DNA of 64,000 nt from Roseivivax lentus (GTDB lineage Bacteria; Pseudomonadota; Alphaproteobacteria; Rhodobacterales; Rhodobacteraceae). The notes below the pieces were generated by a model. It was not told where the DNA came from, searched no databases, and saw only the letters and a program-made list of their open reading frames with translations. Made by a program: the position numbers and the translations under genes. The stretch lies in the NCBI RefSeq assembly GCF_900156805.1, contig NZ_FTOQ01000014.1:1-64000 (forward strand), read 5' to 3'. Each line of letters opens with the position of its first letter. Positions within the stretch are counted from its first letter, which is position 1. Positions 52,498-61,711 of the stretch are shown here, in pieces.

Positions 52498-52522
52498 GGC
52501 GTGTCCCCCCTTTGCCTCCCGT

Positions 52523-52548
52523 GGCCCTGCCCCCCGAGGGGCAAGGCC
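52523..52548 (-). terminator. Stem-loop between sugar-binding-protein and permease genes
   Basis: An 11-base stem with one mismatch (52523-52533 with 52538-52548) and a 4-base loop. There is no T-run on the minus strand. Probably it stabilises the upstream mRNA and reduces readthrough into the permease genes. Confidence 0.6.
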
Positions 52549-52569
52549 TGCTTTGGTAATCGCGGGCGA

Positions 52570-53826
52570 TTACATGGAGTTGGCGACTGCGTCCGTCAGC
52601 ATCTGCACGGCGTCCTCGGACGACATGTCAGAGTTGAAATGCGCGGTGACGACATCGGTGATCGCACCGGCCTGCGCGCCGAAGAGCGCCATGCCATGGG
52701 CATAGGACGGCAGGAGCGAGCCGCCGTCAGACGACGCGGCCATGTCGGCCGAAGACGTCTGCGCGCAGCTGTCGAACCCGTCGAGCGCGACGTCGGTGCG
52801 CGCGGGGATCGAGCCCTTGTTCATGTTGAACACTTCCTGGAAGGTCGGGCCCATCACCAGCTCCGCCAGAAGCTCCTGGCCAGCTTCTTTCGCCTCGCCG
52901 CCCACTTCGAACATCGCGAAGCTGTCGACGTTGTAGAGGAAGCCCTCACCGGGCGTGGAGGCGCAGGTGAAATCGACACCCGGCTCCTGACCGGCGGCGA
53001 GGAATTCACCCTTGGCCCAGTCGCCCATGATTTGGAAGGCGGCCTCGCCGTTCATGACCATCGCGGTGGCGAGGTTCCAGTCGCGGCCCGAGAAGTTGTC
53101 GTCGACATAGCCGCGCAGCGTGCGCATCTGGTCGAAGACCGCAACCATCGTGTCCGAGCCCAGCGCTTCGGGATCGAGGTCGACCAGCGCCTTCTGGTAG
53201 AAGTCCGGACCGCCGAGACCCAGAACCACGGTCTCGAAGACGGTGGCGTCCTGCCAGGCCTGACCGCCATGGGCGAGCGGGATGATGCCCGCCGCCTGCA
53301 GCGTCTCGGCCGCGGCGTTGAACTCGTCCCAGGTGGTGGGCATCTCGATGTTGTTGGCCGCGAGGATCTCGGTGTTGGCCCAGATCCAGTCCACGCGGTG
53401 CACGTTCACCGGAACCGCGCACCAAGTGCCGTCGCACTTCATGTGCGAGGCGATCGAAGCGGGCAGCAGCTCGCCCCAGTTATTGGCCTCGGCGACGTCC
53501 GAGATATCGGCCAGAACGCCTTCCTGATACCATTCCTGAATGGACGGGCCCTTGATCTGTGCCGCGGTCGGTGCGTTGCCGGACAGCACGCGGGCACGCA
53601 GCGCGGTGCCTGCCGCATCGCCGCCGCCGCCTGCGACGGGCATGTCGGTCCAGGTGCCGCCATTGGCCGCGAATTCTTCCTGCAGCACGGCCACGGACTT
53701 GGCCTCGCCGCCGGACGTCCAGTAATGCAGGACTTCCGCTTCGGGCGTGACGTGGCTTTCGGCCAGTGCCCCGTTTGCGGCCACGATCGCGATCGCGGAC
53801 GCCATTGCAAATGCGCCGTATTTCAT
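52570..53826 (-). CDS. Glucose/mannose-type ABC sugar-binding protein (GtsA-like)
   Basis: This 418-residue periplasmic protein has a 21-residue signal peptide (ALAE-S). The mature start HYWTSGGEAKSVAVL and the stretch GGGGDAAGTALRARVL, then AAQIKGPSIQEWYQEG, match the GtsA glucose/mannose branch of SBP family 1. LPASIASHMKCDGTWCAVPVNVHRVDW (with two Cys probably disulfide-bonded) follows the same pattern. Start at 53826 with GGAGGAAA upstream. First gene of the minus-strand sugar operon, divergent from the response regulator, a layout similar to the GtsABCD and GltR/GtrS arrangement. Confidence 0.92.
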   Translation of the reverse strand: MKYGAFAMASAIAIVAANGALAESHVTPEAEVLHYWTSGGEAKSVAVLQEEFAANGGTWTDMPVAGGGGDAAGTALRARVLSGNAPTAAQIKGPSIQEWYQEGVLADISDVAEANNWGELLPASIASHMKCDGTWCAVPVNVHRVDWIWANTEILAANNIEMPTTWDEFNAAAETLQAAGIIPLAHGGQAWQDATVFETVVLGLGGPDFYQKALVDLDPEALGSDTMVAVFDQMRTLRGYVDDNFSGRDWNLATAMVMNGEAAFQIMGDWAKGEFLAAGQEPGVDFTCASTPGEGFLYNVDSFAMFEVGGEAKEAGQELLAELVMGPTFQEVFNMNKGSIPARTDVALDGFDSCAQTSSADMAASSDGGSLLPSYAHGMALFGAQAGAITDVVTAHFNSDMSSEDAVQMLTDAVANSM

Positions 53827-53951
53827 CTTGGTTTCCTCCCAGAGATTGCCCGTGTCGGGCTTGCGTGGCGGGACTGTGTCGCCCGGATCGCAGCCTTGCA
53901 ACGCGGGAATGGCCGCTGCCCGCCCGGGACATGCAATTAATCGGGCAAGCC

Positions 53952-53966
53952 GTTACACGTTGTTAC
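53952..53966. promoter_or_regulatory. GTTAC direct repeats, candidate response-regulator site
   Basis: GTTAC at 53952-53956 and 53962-53966 form a direct repeat with a 10-base period, the spacing at which OmpR-type regulators bind tandem sites. It lies in the 223-base divergent region between the sugar-binding-protein gene and the response regulator at 54050. The rest of that region holds no gene. Confidence 0.4.
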
Positions 53967-54049
53967 GCAAAGCCCTGTCGCGGCGCGGGCAGGGACCTAT
54001 CATGCCCCGCGCAGGCGCCCGTGCGACGCTGTGCCGAAGGAGATCTTGG

Positions 54050-54787
54050 ATGACGATTCCGCGGATTCTGGTGGTCGATGACGACGCGGAGATGCGCCGC
54101 ATGATGACCCAGTTCCTGCAGAAGAACGGCTCCATCGCACTGCCTGCCGCGAACGAGGCGGAGGTGCGCGCGCATCTCGACGGCGGGCGGATCGACCTCA
54201 TCCTGCTCGACGTGATGCTGGGCGACGAGAACGGCCTGTCGATCTGCGACCGGCTGCGGCGCGAACAGGATGTGCCGGTCATCATGGTCTCGGCGCTGTC
54301 CGCCGATCACCAGCGGATGCAGGGCTACGAGGTCGGCGCGGACGACTACATCGCCAAGCCCTTCAATCCCGAACTGATGCTGGCGCGGGTCAAGGCCGTG
54401 CTGAAGCGCACCCGGCGCGCCTCCTCGCTCGCGCATCGCCGCAAGACCGAGACCTTCCACTTCCGCGGCTGGCGCTACGACGCCAAGCGCCGCGAGGCGC
54501 TGTCGCCCGACGGCGTGCAGGTCGCCCTGTCCAAGCGCGAGACCGCGCTTCTGCAGGTGCTGCTGGCCAATCCCTTCATCCCCCTGACCCGCGAGGAGAT
54601 CGCCGAGGCGCTCAGCCTCGACGAGGCCGCACCGCAGCCGGGCGATGCGACGGGCCGCTCCATCGACATGCTGGTCAAGCGCCTGCGCTCCAAGATCGAG
54701 GCCAACCCGAAGGAACCCGACGTGCTGCGGACCGAACGCGGCGTGGGCTACGTCTTCGCGGTCGACGTGACGACCGAAGATCGATGA
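54050..54787 (+). CDS. OmpR-family response regulator
   Basis: This 245-residue regulator has a receiver domain (about 5-118) with the acidic pair Asp10-Asp11 (VVDDDAEM), phospho-acceptor Asp54 (LILLDVML), and Lys in YIAKPFNPE. A C-terminal winged helix (about 140-240) has SKRETALLQVLLANP and the wing RTERGVGYVFAV. AAGGAG precedes the ATG at 54050. Its stop overlaps the sensor kinase start. The partner kinase follows. It likely controls the divergent sugar transporter. Confidence 0.93.
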   Translation: MTIPRILVVDDDAEMRRMMTQFLQKNGSIALPAANEAEVRAHLDGGRIDLILLDVMLGDENGLSICDRLRREQDVPVIMVSALSADHQRMQGYEVGADDYIAKPFNPELMLARVKAVLKRTRRASSLAHRRKTETFHFRGWRYDAKRREALSPDGVQVALSKRETALLQVLLANPFIPLTREEIAEALSLDEAAPQPGDATGRSIDMLVKRLRSKIEANPKEPDVLRTERGVGYVFAVDVTTEDR

Positions 54788-56235
54788 CGCGGCACGCGCC
54801 CAGCCTGCGCTTCGTGGGCATGGTTCTCGTGCTGCTGGCCTTCGCCGCGGGCGCGGTCACGGCCTGGGCCTGGGTGCGGTCGGACGCGCGCTGGCAGCAG
54901 CACCGCGCCGAGGCCTACGTCGCGGGGCTGGCACTTTACGCGACGCTGCAGACCGGGACCGCGGCGCCCACGGGCATGGGCATCGTCCCGCTGTCCGCCG
55001 ACGATCAGCGCCGCGCGGATGCGGGCGATTTCCTGCAATTGTCGCGCGCGCCGCAGGTCGTGCGCACCACCATCGTGCCCATCCTGCCCGATCCCGGCAG
55101 CGGCGGGCTGGCCCAGGCGCTGACCCTCGTGATCCTGTCGCCGGACATCGTCTATCCGATCGCCCCCCTGCAGCAGCGCACCGAGCAGACCGCGGCGGAG
55201 ACCGCGGGCGGGGTGCTGCGCCTTCTGGCCACCTATTGCAGCGATCCGGTGGTTCTGGCCCGCACCGGCACCGGCCCCTGGTCCTATGTCGAGGGCGGAC
55301 GCTTCTGGAACTGTGCTGCCGCCCCCGCCGACCTGCGGCTCTGGGCCGCGATGGGGGCGGCGATCGCCCTTGCCGGTCTGCTCACGGTGCTCTTGAACAC
55401 CACGGCGCATTTCACCGATTTCGCGACCCGCCTGCGCAGCCGCCGCAGGCTCGACGGTCCGGAAAGCTACGACACCGACGGGCCGAAGGAATTGCAGGAC
55501 ATCGTGACGGCCGTGAACACCCACCTGGAGGCCGAGCGCGCCCAACTGGCCGCCCGCGCCGCCGTGCTCTCCGGGGTCAGCCACGATCTCGGCACGCCGG
55601 CGACCCGGCTGCGCCTGCGCACGGCGCTCATCGAGGATGCGGAGCTGCGCGGCAAGCTCGAACAGGACATCGACAGCATGACCGGCATGATCGAAAGCGT
55701 GCTGACCTATACCCGTGCCGAGATGAACGCCGAGGAGCCCCGGCCGATCTCGCTGCAATCGCTGGTCGAGGCGATCGTCGCGGATTACGAGGATATCGGC
55801 AAACCGGTGCGGCTGCGGCCGCCCCGCGACGTGGTGCTGCAGGGCGCGCAATCGGTCTTCATGTCCCGGCGCGGCAGCAGCGTCATCTCGGGCGATCACG
55901 ACATCGTCGTGCGGGCGCGTCCGATCTCGCTGCAGCGGGCGATCTGCAACCTCATCGACAACGCTCTGAAATACGGTCGCCGCTCCACGGTCGGGCTCGA
56001 GACGGACGCGGCCAGCGTGACGATCACGGTCGAGGATGAGGGCACGGCCAGCACAGCGAAGGATATCGAAAAGCTGATGGCGCCCTTCACCCGCGGTGAC
56101 AACACCGCCGCGAAGCACGGCTACGGGCTCGGCCTGACCATCGTGAACACCATCGCCAGCCTGCATGGCGGCGCGCTGTCTTTCGAGGATACGCCGACGG
56201 GGATCACCGCCCGCCTGACCATCGCGCGCGGCTAG
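54784..56235 (+). CDS. Sensor histidine kinase
   Basis: This 483-residue kinase has one membrane span near 12-30 and a second near 193-212, with a periplasmic sensor domain of about 160 residues between (LATYCSDPVVLARTGTGPWSYVEGG). A short HAMP-like linker follows. The H-box has phospho-acceptor His267 in SGVSHDLGTPATRLR, where the usual Arg of SHDLRTP is Gly. The ATPase domain shows N-box NLIDNALKYG, then GYGLGLTIVNTI. The start overlaps the response regulator by 4 bases. By analogy to GtrS it probably senses a sugar or sugar acid controlling the divergent transporter. Confidence 0.92.
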   Translation: MTRHAPSLRFVGMVLVLLAFAAGAVTAWAWVRSDARWQQHRAEAYVAGLALYATLQTGTAAPTGMGIVPLSADDQRRADAGDFLQLSRAPQVVRTTIVPILPDPGSGGLAQALTLVILSPDIVYPIAPLQQRTEQTAAETAGGVLRLLATYCSDPVVLARTGTGPWSYVEGGRFWNCAAAPADLRLWAAMGAAIALAGLLTVLLNTTAHFTDFATRLRSRRRLDGPESYDTDGPKELQDIVTAVNTHLEAERAQLAARAAVLSGVSHDLGTPATRLRLRTALIEDAELRGKLEQDIDSMTGMIESVLTYTRAEMNAEEPRPISLQSLVEAIVADYEDIGKPVRLRPPRDVVLQGAQSVFMSRRGSSVISGDHDIVVRARPISLQRAICNLIDNALKYGRRSTVGLETDAASVTITVEDEGTASTAKDIEKLMAPFTRGDNTAAKHGYGLGLTIVNTIASLHGGALSFEDTPTGITARLTIARG

Positions 56236-56344
56236 GTGCGGCGTGCCCGAACTTGGCGGCGCTATTTCGGCGGATTTGTCCTCGCAGGAGCCGAGGCACC
56301 GCGTCTGATTGTATGTAGGTGGGACTCGGTGAGCGCTTTTGTCT

Positions 56345-56760
56345 ACCCCTCACCCCGGAAATAGACTGCGTTGCCGCCCCGAAACTTCATTTGGTGGCGC
56401 CGGCTTGTGAGGCGCAAGGCCAGATGGGACCGAACCAGGTGAGCCGTGGCGGCGGGGATCGCCTCGACGCGTTCAACAGCATTCTCGACCGGCAGCTTGG
56501 CCATTCCCCAACGCAAAGCATCGAGATGCTGAAAGCCTCGCGCTCGGGCTAGGTCACGCGCGGCGTCGTAATGCGTTCGCATCGCCAATGTTCGGGTCCG
56601 TCCGCGCCTTCGAGGCCTAGACTGGCCTGCTCCCTGCGGTCCGCCTTGCTCCGAGCGGCCTTCTCCGAGTCGGTGTGCAGGCTGATCCAGTGGGTTTCGC
56701 GTGGTTCGATGCCCCGATGCCGGCACGGTCGTGGCGGCACAGGTAGAAAAGACGCTTCGT
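56345..56760 (-). pseudogene. Tyrosine integrase, frameshifted N-terminal fragment
   Basis: Read on the minus strand, three frames together give pieces of the N-terminal region of an alphaproteobacterial tyrosine integrase. KRLFYLCRHDRAG is at about 56721-56757, then in another frame GIEPRETHWISLHTDSEKAARSKA (key part WISLHTDSE), then YDAARDLARARGFQHLDALR and AKLPVENAVERVEAIP in a third. The family normally continues with about 250 more residues to the catalytic Arg-His-Arg-Tyr, which are missing here. So it is a decayed, truncated gene, presumably the left relic of a mobile element. Confidence 0.7.
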
Positions 56761-56892
56761 TAGACGATAATCCTGATCGAGAAATCCCCGATTTGTGCAG
56801 AAATCAACCGGATCGGATGCCCTCTCTGGCGCGAAAACGCCAATTCCCGTTTTTGTGTCAGTAAGTCATTAGCCGGGCATTTTGAGAATAAT

Positions 56893-57690
56893 GGCGGTGC
56901 CGTCAGCCGAATTCGGTCTTATCTCCACGAGGACAGTCACATTGCGTCTTATGCTGAATGGACGCCGCGCCACTTGGCAAGAGAAGCGGTCGGTTGGCTT
57001 TGAAATGAGGTCGTAGTGAAAAGCTGCGCTCTTGGTTGAAGCGGTCAGTAATGAGGGGTGGACGGCTGCAAAATATTGAAGATTTTGCAGCCACGAGAAC
57101 TCGGGCATCGCCTTCTCCCGTCGTCGGAACGACAGGTGCGCGTTTTCCGCCCCATCGTTCGTCCACCGACCTGTCTTCTGCCGGTCGCCCGCTGCAATTT
57201 CCTTCAGTGCACCGGCGTTTGACCGGAGATTGGCCGTTGCGATGACGTGGGGCTGACCGTGCTTGCGGATCGCATTCTTTAGAAATCTCAGAGTTACCTT
57301 CTTGAAACGTGCCTACGCCACGAAGCTTTCGGGAACCTCACGCTCGCGATCCACCGCCCGCCACGGAAAGCCAGGTTCGCCGTCAATTTTCAAGGACGTC
57401 ACGCCGAGTTGTGATCGTCAGCGACTGGCTTTCCTGCGTTTGATTTGACGCTTTCGGATCTTGGCGGAGAAGCTCGGGCCGAACCGATGCCACCAGACAC
57501 TGACTATCTCATGGCTCAAATTGGCGCCGCACTGATGCAGCAGACCCTCAACATTCCCAAGTGAGAGCGGGAGCCGGACGTAGGTCATCACGGCCAGGTG
57601 GATGGTTTTCGGAGAGGTCTTGAAGTAGTTGAAAAGTTTGTGCTTTGCCATTTTTTTGAGGCGATGATGATGTGACCGCCAACTGTCAGG
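56893..57690 (-). pseudogene. Decayed IS6-family transposase/element
   Basis: The minus strand carries pieces of an IS6 transposase in several frames, from MAKHKLFNYFKTSPKTIHLAV (start at 57651) through WWHRFGPSFSAKIRKRQIK, then GEPGFPWRAVDREREVPESFV, a run like FLKNAIRKHGQPHVIATANLRS and GRWTNDGAENAHLSFRRREKAMPEF. They match the intact copy at 58798-59502 throughout, with several frameshifts and stops, and no Asp in the second DDE position. The left end GGCGGTGCCGTCAGCCGAATTC (first half at 56893) matches the end of the intact element. It abuts the truncated recombinase at 57692. Confidence 0.82.
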
Positions 57691-57691
57691 C

Positions 57692-58648
57692 GTGACGCTC
57701 GACTGTGAACTGGCAGCACTTGAACGGTCTGACGTCGGGAACGGGCATAAAGATTTCGAGCGGTTCCACATCGAATGGGCGATGGTGTTCCGTACCGATC
57801 TTGGGCAAGCCAAGGACAGGACCGGCAAGTTCTTGAGCAAATCCACCAGCCGCGCGATCATGGCAACCGTGCGCGAGTTCACGATCTGGCTTTCTCAGCA
57901 GGAAGGCTACAGGAGCCGGATCAGAACGTCCGATGCCGACTACTTCAACCTGTCGCGCCGCGACGAAGCCGAAGCCCGTGCATCGTCTCGCCGCCCCACT
58001 CCCAGCGTCCAGCAGGGGCAACACGCTTTCGATTTGATGCCCTCGACCACCCCGCGCGAAATGCGGGACAAGGCCGTCTTCGCCTTACTTTGCCTTACGG
58101 GTATCCGTGTCGGTGCATTGATCAGTCTGTGCATCCGGCATGTCGATCTGGATGAGAAATCCGTGACGCAGAACCCCCGCGAAGTGGCGACGAAGTTCGG
58201 CAAACGCATCGACACCTTTTTTGCAAAAGGCTTACCCGAGGCCAAAGCTGTTTTGCGGAACTGGATCGCCTACCTGGAAGACGAAGCGCTCTATGGCCCG
58301 GACGACCCGCTTTTCCCAGCAACCGCCATCGCACCAAACTCGAATACCGGCTTCACGGTCGAAGGTTTCGAGCGCCGCCCGTGGAAAAGCACGGAACCAG
58401 TCCGCAAGATCGTCAACGCTGCCTTCCAAGCCGCCAAGCTGGACAGCTTCGGCCCGCACGCCTTCCGCCACATGCTCGCCCGCCATGCCGCACAGAATTG
58501 CACTGCGGTCGCGGAAATCGTCGCCACAGCGCGGAACCTCGGTCATTCCGATGTGCGGACAACGTTGCGCAGCTATGGCCAGATCAGCCGCGAACGCCAG
58601 CGCGCCTTGATTACAGGCGAGTCTGGCGATGACCTGATGGAGGACTGA
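57692..58648 (+). CDS. Tyrosine recombinase/integrase, N-terminus probably truncated
   Basis: This 318-residue protein has the tyrosine-recombinase catalytic residues in place: Arg in LTGIRVGALISL, His-x-x-Arg in HAFRHMLARH, and LGHSDVRTTLRSYGQ with the nucleophilic Tyr. A core-binding region (about 25-80, FHIEWAMVFRTDL and TSRAIMATVREFTIWLS) precedes it. Relatives usually have about 40-60 more residues at the N-terminus, and an in-frame stop lies 24 bases upstream of the GTG start, next to the decayed IS6 copy. It is therefore likely an integrase whose 5' end was removed by that IS. Activity is doubtful. No tRNA or att repeat was found close by. Confidence 0.75.
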   Translation: MTLDCELAALERSDVGNGHKDFERFHIEWAMVFRTDLGQAKDRTGKFLSKSTSRAIMATVREFTIWLSQQEGYRSRIRTSDADYFNLSRRDEAEARASSRRPTPSVQQGQHAFDLMPSTTPREMRDKAVFALLCLTGIRVGALISLCIRHVDLDEKSVTQNPREVATKFGKRIDTFFAKGLPEAKAVLRNWIAYLEDEALYGPDDPLFPATAIAPNSNTGFTVEGFERRPWKSTEPVRKIVNAAFQAAKLDSFGPHAFRHMLARHAAQNCTAVAEIVATARNLGHSDVRTTLRSYGQISRERQRALITGESGDDLMED

Positions 58649-58797
58649 TCCGACTGCAGAGCAAAGGATCACCGCGCGTGGGAACAAGCATTCGCAAATT
58701 CAATTTTTACCAGCAAAAACAATTTATTAGGCTGATATAGTGGCGGTGCTGTCAGACCAATTCGAACCCGTCTCTGCCAGGACAGTGACACTGCCCC

Positions 58798-59502
58798 TTA
58801 TGCGGCGCAAAGACCGCGCCACTCGGCAAGAGCAGCGGCGCGATTTGCCTTGAAGAGGGGTCTGCTCGAGAGGCTGCGCTCCTGGTTGAAGTGGTTAGAG
58901 ACAGAGGCGTGGACAGCGGCGAATTTCTGCAAACTTCGCATGCGACGAAACCGAAGCATCGCCCGTTCCCGTCGTCGGAACGGCAAGTGTGAGTTCTCTG
59001 CTCGATTGTTCTTCCAACGGCCTGTTTCTTGTCGATCTTCGGAACCGATTTGCTTCAGCGCGGCACCATAGGATCGGAGCATGTCCGTCACGATCACCTC
59101 GGGCCGACCATGTTTGCGCATTGCTTTCTTTAGGAATTTCAACGCGGCCTTCTTGTCTCGAGTCTTCGTCACGATGCTTTCGAGTACCTCGCCTTCGTGA
59201 TCAACGGCCCGCCAAAGATAGTGGCGCTCGCCATTGATCTTCACGAACATCTCGTCGAGATGCCAACGCCAACTGCTGGATTTCATCCCTTCGATGCGCC
59301 GCCTACGGATCTCCGAGGCGAACAGTGGCCCAAACCGGTGCCACCAGAACCGGACCGTCTCATGGCTGACATCGACGCCACGTTCGTGCAGCAAATCCTC
59401 TACATTGCGCAGCGAAAGCGGAAAACGGACGTACAGCATCACCGCCAGGCGGATTATCTCGGGGCTTGTCTTGAACCACTTGAATGGGCTGGGTTTGGTC
59501 AT
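58798..59502 (-). CDS. IS6-family transposase
   Basis: This 234-residue DDE transposase of the IS6/IS26 type has an N-terminal helix-turn-helix region (LSLRNVEDLLHERGVDVSHETV, key part LLHERGVDVSHETVRFW), the first Asp in WHLDEMFVKING, the second in VIVTDMLRSYG, and the Glu in NNRAENSHLPFRRRER. Length is normal for the family and no frameshift is seen, so it should be active. It lies inside terminal inverted repeats. A decayed relative is 1.1 kb to the left. Confidence 0.92.
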   Translation of the reverse strand: MTKPSPFKWFKTSPEIIRLAVMLYVRFPLSLRNVEDLLHERGVDVSHETVRFWWHRFGPLFASEIRRRRIEGMKSSSWRWHLDEMFVKINGERHYLWRAVDHEGEVLESIVTKTRDKKAALKFLKKAMRKHGRPEVIVTDMLRSYGAALKQIGSEDRQETGRWKNNRAENSHLPFRRRERAMLRFRRMRSLQKFAAVHASVSNHFNQERSLSSRPLFKANRAAALAEWRGLCAA

Positions 59503-59634
59503 GCGGGGCGCTAGCCAGCGCCCTACCCCGCCTCAAGACAAGTTCCTCTGACAAAGCCCCTGAAAGGGCTGGGTTTGGTCATGCGAGGACGCTAGCCAGC
59601 GCCCTGCCCCGGCTCAAGCCAGGTTCCTCTGACA
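59481..59634. repeat. Tandem ~80-base repeat of an IS6 end
   Basis: Segment 59481-59553 recurs at 59561-59634 with few differences (shared blocks GGGCTGGGTTTGGTCATGCG, CGCTAGCCAGCGCCCT, GTTCCTCTGACA). Each copy contains the palindrome GGCGCTAGCCAGCGCC-like stem and ends in an IS6-type terminal repeat. A third end-like sequence (59659-59680) follows. The ~220 bases between the transposase start and the peroxiredoxin gene hold nothing else. Confidence 0.75.
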
Positions 59635-59723
59635 GTGCCTCCTGGGACGTTATCAAGGCAAGTTCGTCTGACAGTCGCCCTTTGCTGGGCAGGCCGATCC
59701 AGACACCATATCCGGTGTACCAA

Positions 59724-60251
59724 TTACTCCTTCTCGAGGTACTCCAGCATGATCTCCGCGCTGGACCGGTCAAGCGGTACGCCATCCGGATTATCTCTCA
59801 GGCCGGGCTCGGCGAAGACCTGTCTGATCGCGCCGTCTTCGACCAGCATCGAATACCGCCAGCTCCGCAGGCCCATCCCATGGTCCGAGCGGTCGACGAG
59901 CATGCCCATCATCCGGGTGAACGCGCCATTTCCATCCGGTAGCATGAAGACCTTCTCGATATTTCGCGATCTGGCCCATTGGAACATGACAAAGGCATCA
60001 TTGACGGCGAGGCAGATGACCCGGTCGATACCACATGCCATGAAGTCGGCATGCAGGCGTTCGTAGCCGGGCAGATGGCTGTCCGAGCAGGCAGGCGTGA
60101 ATGCTCCGGGAAGCGCGAAGAGGACGATCCGCTTGCCTGCGAACACGTCTGCGGTCGTCAGCGCCTTCCACTCGAATGGATTGTCGCCACCGAGTGCGGC
60201 GTTGCGCACTCGGGTATGAAACACGGTGTCGGGGACCTGTTGTGGTGTCAC
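59724..60251 (-). CDS. Peroxiredoxin (Prx5/redoxin type)
   Basis: This 175-residue peroxiredoxin has peroxidatic Cys55 in PGAFTPACSDSHLPGY, the Prx5 signature. No second Cys of the atypical 2-Cys type in the usual C-terminal place is evident, so it probably uses glutathione or a glutaredoxin. No glutaredoxin domain is fused. It reduces hydroperoxides in the cytoplasm. It is the last gene of the minus-strand SDR/GST/aldehyde-dehydrogenase operon (17 bases after the dehydrogenase), where a glutathione link fits the neighbouring GST. Confidence 0.92.
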   Translation of the reverse strand: MTPQQVPDTVFHTRVRNAALGGDNPFEWKALTTADVFAGKRIVLFALPGAFTPACSDSHLPGYERLHADFMACGIDRVICLAVNDAFVMFQWARSRNIEKVFMLPDGNGAFTRMMGMLVDRSDHGMGLRSWRYSMLVEDGAIRQVFAEPGLRDNPDGVPLDRSSAEIMLEYLEKE

Positions 60252-60268
60252 GGTGGCTCTCCTCGAAC

Positions 60269-61693
60269 TCAGAACTTCACCGTAACCGTCTTGAGATGCG
60301 AGTAGTGATGGATTGCCTCGATCCCCTTCTCGCGTCCGTAGCCCGAATTCTTGTAGCCGCCGAAAGGCGTTTGGACAGACATCGTATTCCAGACATTGAC
60401 GAAGATCTGGCCCGCGTCGATCCGGTCGGCAACGCGCAGGGCGCGGCTGATGTTTTGGCTCCAGACCGTGCCGATCAGGCCGTAATCGCTGTCGTTGGCG
60501 ATGCGGATCGCATCCTCTTCGGTGTCGAAGGGAATCACGACGCCGACGGGACCGAATATTTCCTCCTGCGCGATGCGCATGTCGTTCGACACATCGGCGT
60601 AGAGCGTGGGCTGGATGTAGAACCCGTCACCGTCAGCCACGGCGCCGCCGTGAAGACAACGCGCACCATCTTCTTCGGCGACCTTGAAGTATGTCTGCAC
60701 GCGCCGGAATTGCGCAGGCGTAATGATGGGGCCGAGATTCTCACCAGGAACAATGCCTTCCACCGCTTTCTTCAACTTACCGAGGAATGCGTCGTAGACG
60801 GACCGCTGCACCAGCACGCGCGTGCCGGCGGAGCAAACCTGACCGGCGTTGAGTGTGAAGCCCTTAACGGCCTCGGTCGCAGCGGTGTCAAGATCGGCGT
60901 CATCGAACACAATGTTGGCCGACTTGCCACCGAGTTCCAGCGTGAGGGGAATGATCCGGTCGGCCGCGATATGACCGATGGCCCGGCCCACGCCGACCGA
61001 TCCCGTGAAGGCGACCTTGCGGACATCGGGATGGCTCACGATGGCTTCGCCCACGTCCTTGCCGGTTCCGAGTACGACATTGATGACGCCGCTGGGAAAG
61101 CCGACTTCGCTCGCCATCCGGGCCATGGCGACCGTGGTTTGGGACGTGATCTCGGAGGGTTTCGCGACGATCACATTGCCCGCGACCAGCGCCGGCGCGA
61201 TAGCCCGAGCGGCCTGGTTCAGCGGCAGGTTCCAAGGCGTGATGACACCGACGATCCCGTAGGGCTCGCGCTTGGTGAAGACGTGCTGATCGGGTGCAAC
61301 GTCGAGCACATCGCCAGTCGGCAGATACACGAGGCTGCCGTAGAACTCGAAATAGGCGACCGATCCATCGATTTCGGCATAGGCCATGGGCATGGGTTTG
61401 CCGGTGTCGGCACGCTCCATCTCGGCCAGCTCGTCACGCTTCTCGCGCATCATGGCCGCGAGGCCCATCATCAGACGTCCGCGCTCTGCGGCGTTGAACC
61501 GGCGCCACCCCTCGGCGGCGCGCTTGGCGGCGCCAACGGCGGCGTCGACGTCGGCCTTCGTGCCGGCGGCGACCGAGATGCCCGGCCCGCCGGTCATCGG
61601 ATTGACGTTGTCGAGGTAGCTGCCGGACGCGGCGACGGAGTTACCGTCGATCCAGTGTTCCAGTTTACCGAGTGTGGCGATCTGCTTGTTCAT
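60269..61693 (-). CDS. NAD(P)-dependent aldehyde dehydrogenase
   Basis: This 474-residue enzyme has the catalytic Cys in LNAGQVCSAGTRVLV and the general-base Glu in LELGGKSANIVF. The Rossmann-type sites (GVITPWNLPLN, FTGSVGVGRAIG) and the end FGGYKNSGYGREKG are typical of the betaine/gamma-aminobutyraldehyde-like branch. It oxidises an aldehyde to acid. The starting region and its place between GST and peroxiredoxin genes suggest detoxification or catabolism of an aldehyde derived from the SDR product. Confidence 0.93.
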   Translation of the reverse strand: MNKQIATLGKLEHWIDGNSVAASGSYLDNVNPMTGGPGISVAAGTKADVDAAVGAAKRAAEGWRRFNAAERGRLMMGLAAMMREKRDELAEMERADTGKPMPMAYAEIDGSVAYFEFYGSLVYLPTGDVLDVAPDQHVFTKREPYGIVGVITPWNLPLNQAARAIAPALVAGNVIVAKPSEITSQTTVAMARMASEVGFPSGVINVVLGTGKDVGEAIVSHPDVRKVAFTGSVGVGRAIGHIAADRIIPLTLELGGKSANIVFDDADLDTAATEAVKGFTLNAGQVCSAGTRVLVQRSVYDAFLGKLKKAVEGIVPGENLGPIITPAQFRRVQTYFKVAEEDGARCLHGGAVADGDGFYIQPTLYADVSNDMRIAQEEIFGPVGVVIPFDTEEDAIRIANDSDYGLIGTVWSQNISRALRVADRIDAGQIFVNVWNTMSVQTPFGGYKNSGYGREKGIEAIHHYSHLKTVTVKF

Positions 61694-61711
61694 TCTCTCG
61701 CTCCCCAGAGC

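Larger units (their letters stand above)
58742..59642. mobile_element. IS6-family insertion element with duplicated outer end
   Basis: Left terminal inverted repeat GGCGGTGCTGTCAGACCAAT begins at 58742. Complementary ends on the other side occur at 59540-59560 and, best matching, at 59621-59642 (shared core CTGTCAGA). The enclosed transposase is intact. Flanks do not show an obvious 8-base target duplication. The ~80-base right end is present twice (see 59481-59634), and a third related end lies at 59659-59680. The stretch 58649-58741 before it is A/T-rich, with no gene seen. Confidence 0.75.

Noticed and set aside
56236-59723. CRISPR array or tRNA-based attachment site near the integrase remnants
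   Set aside because: The only repeats are IS ends; no regularly spaced repeats and no cloverleaf found.
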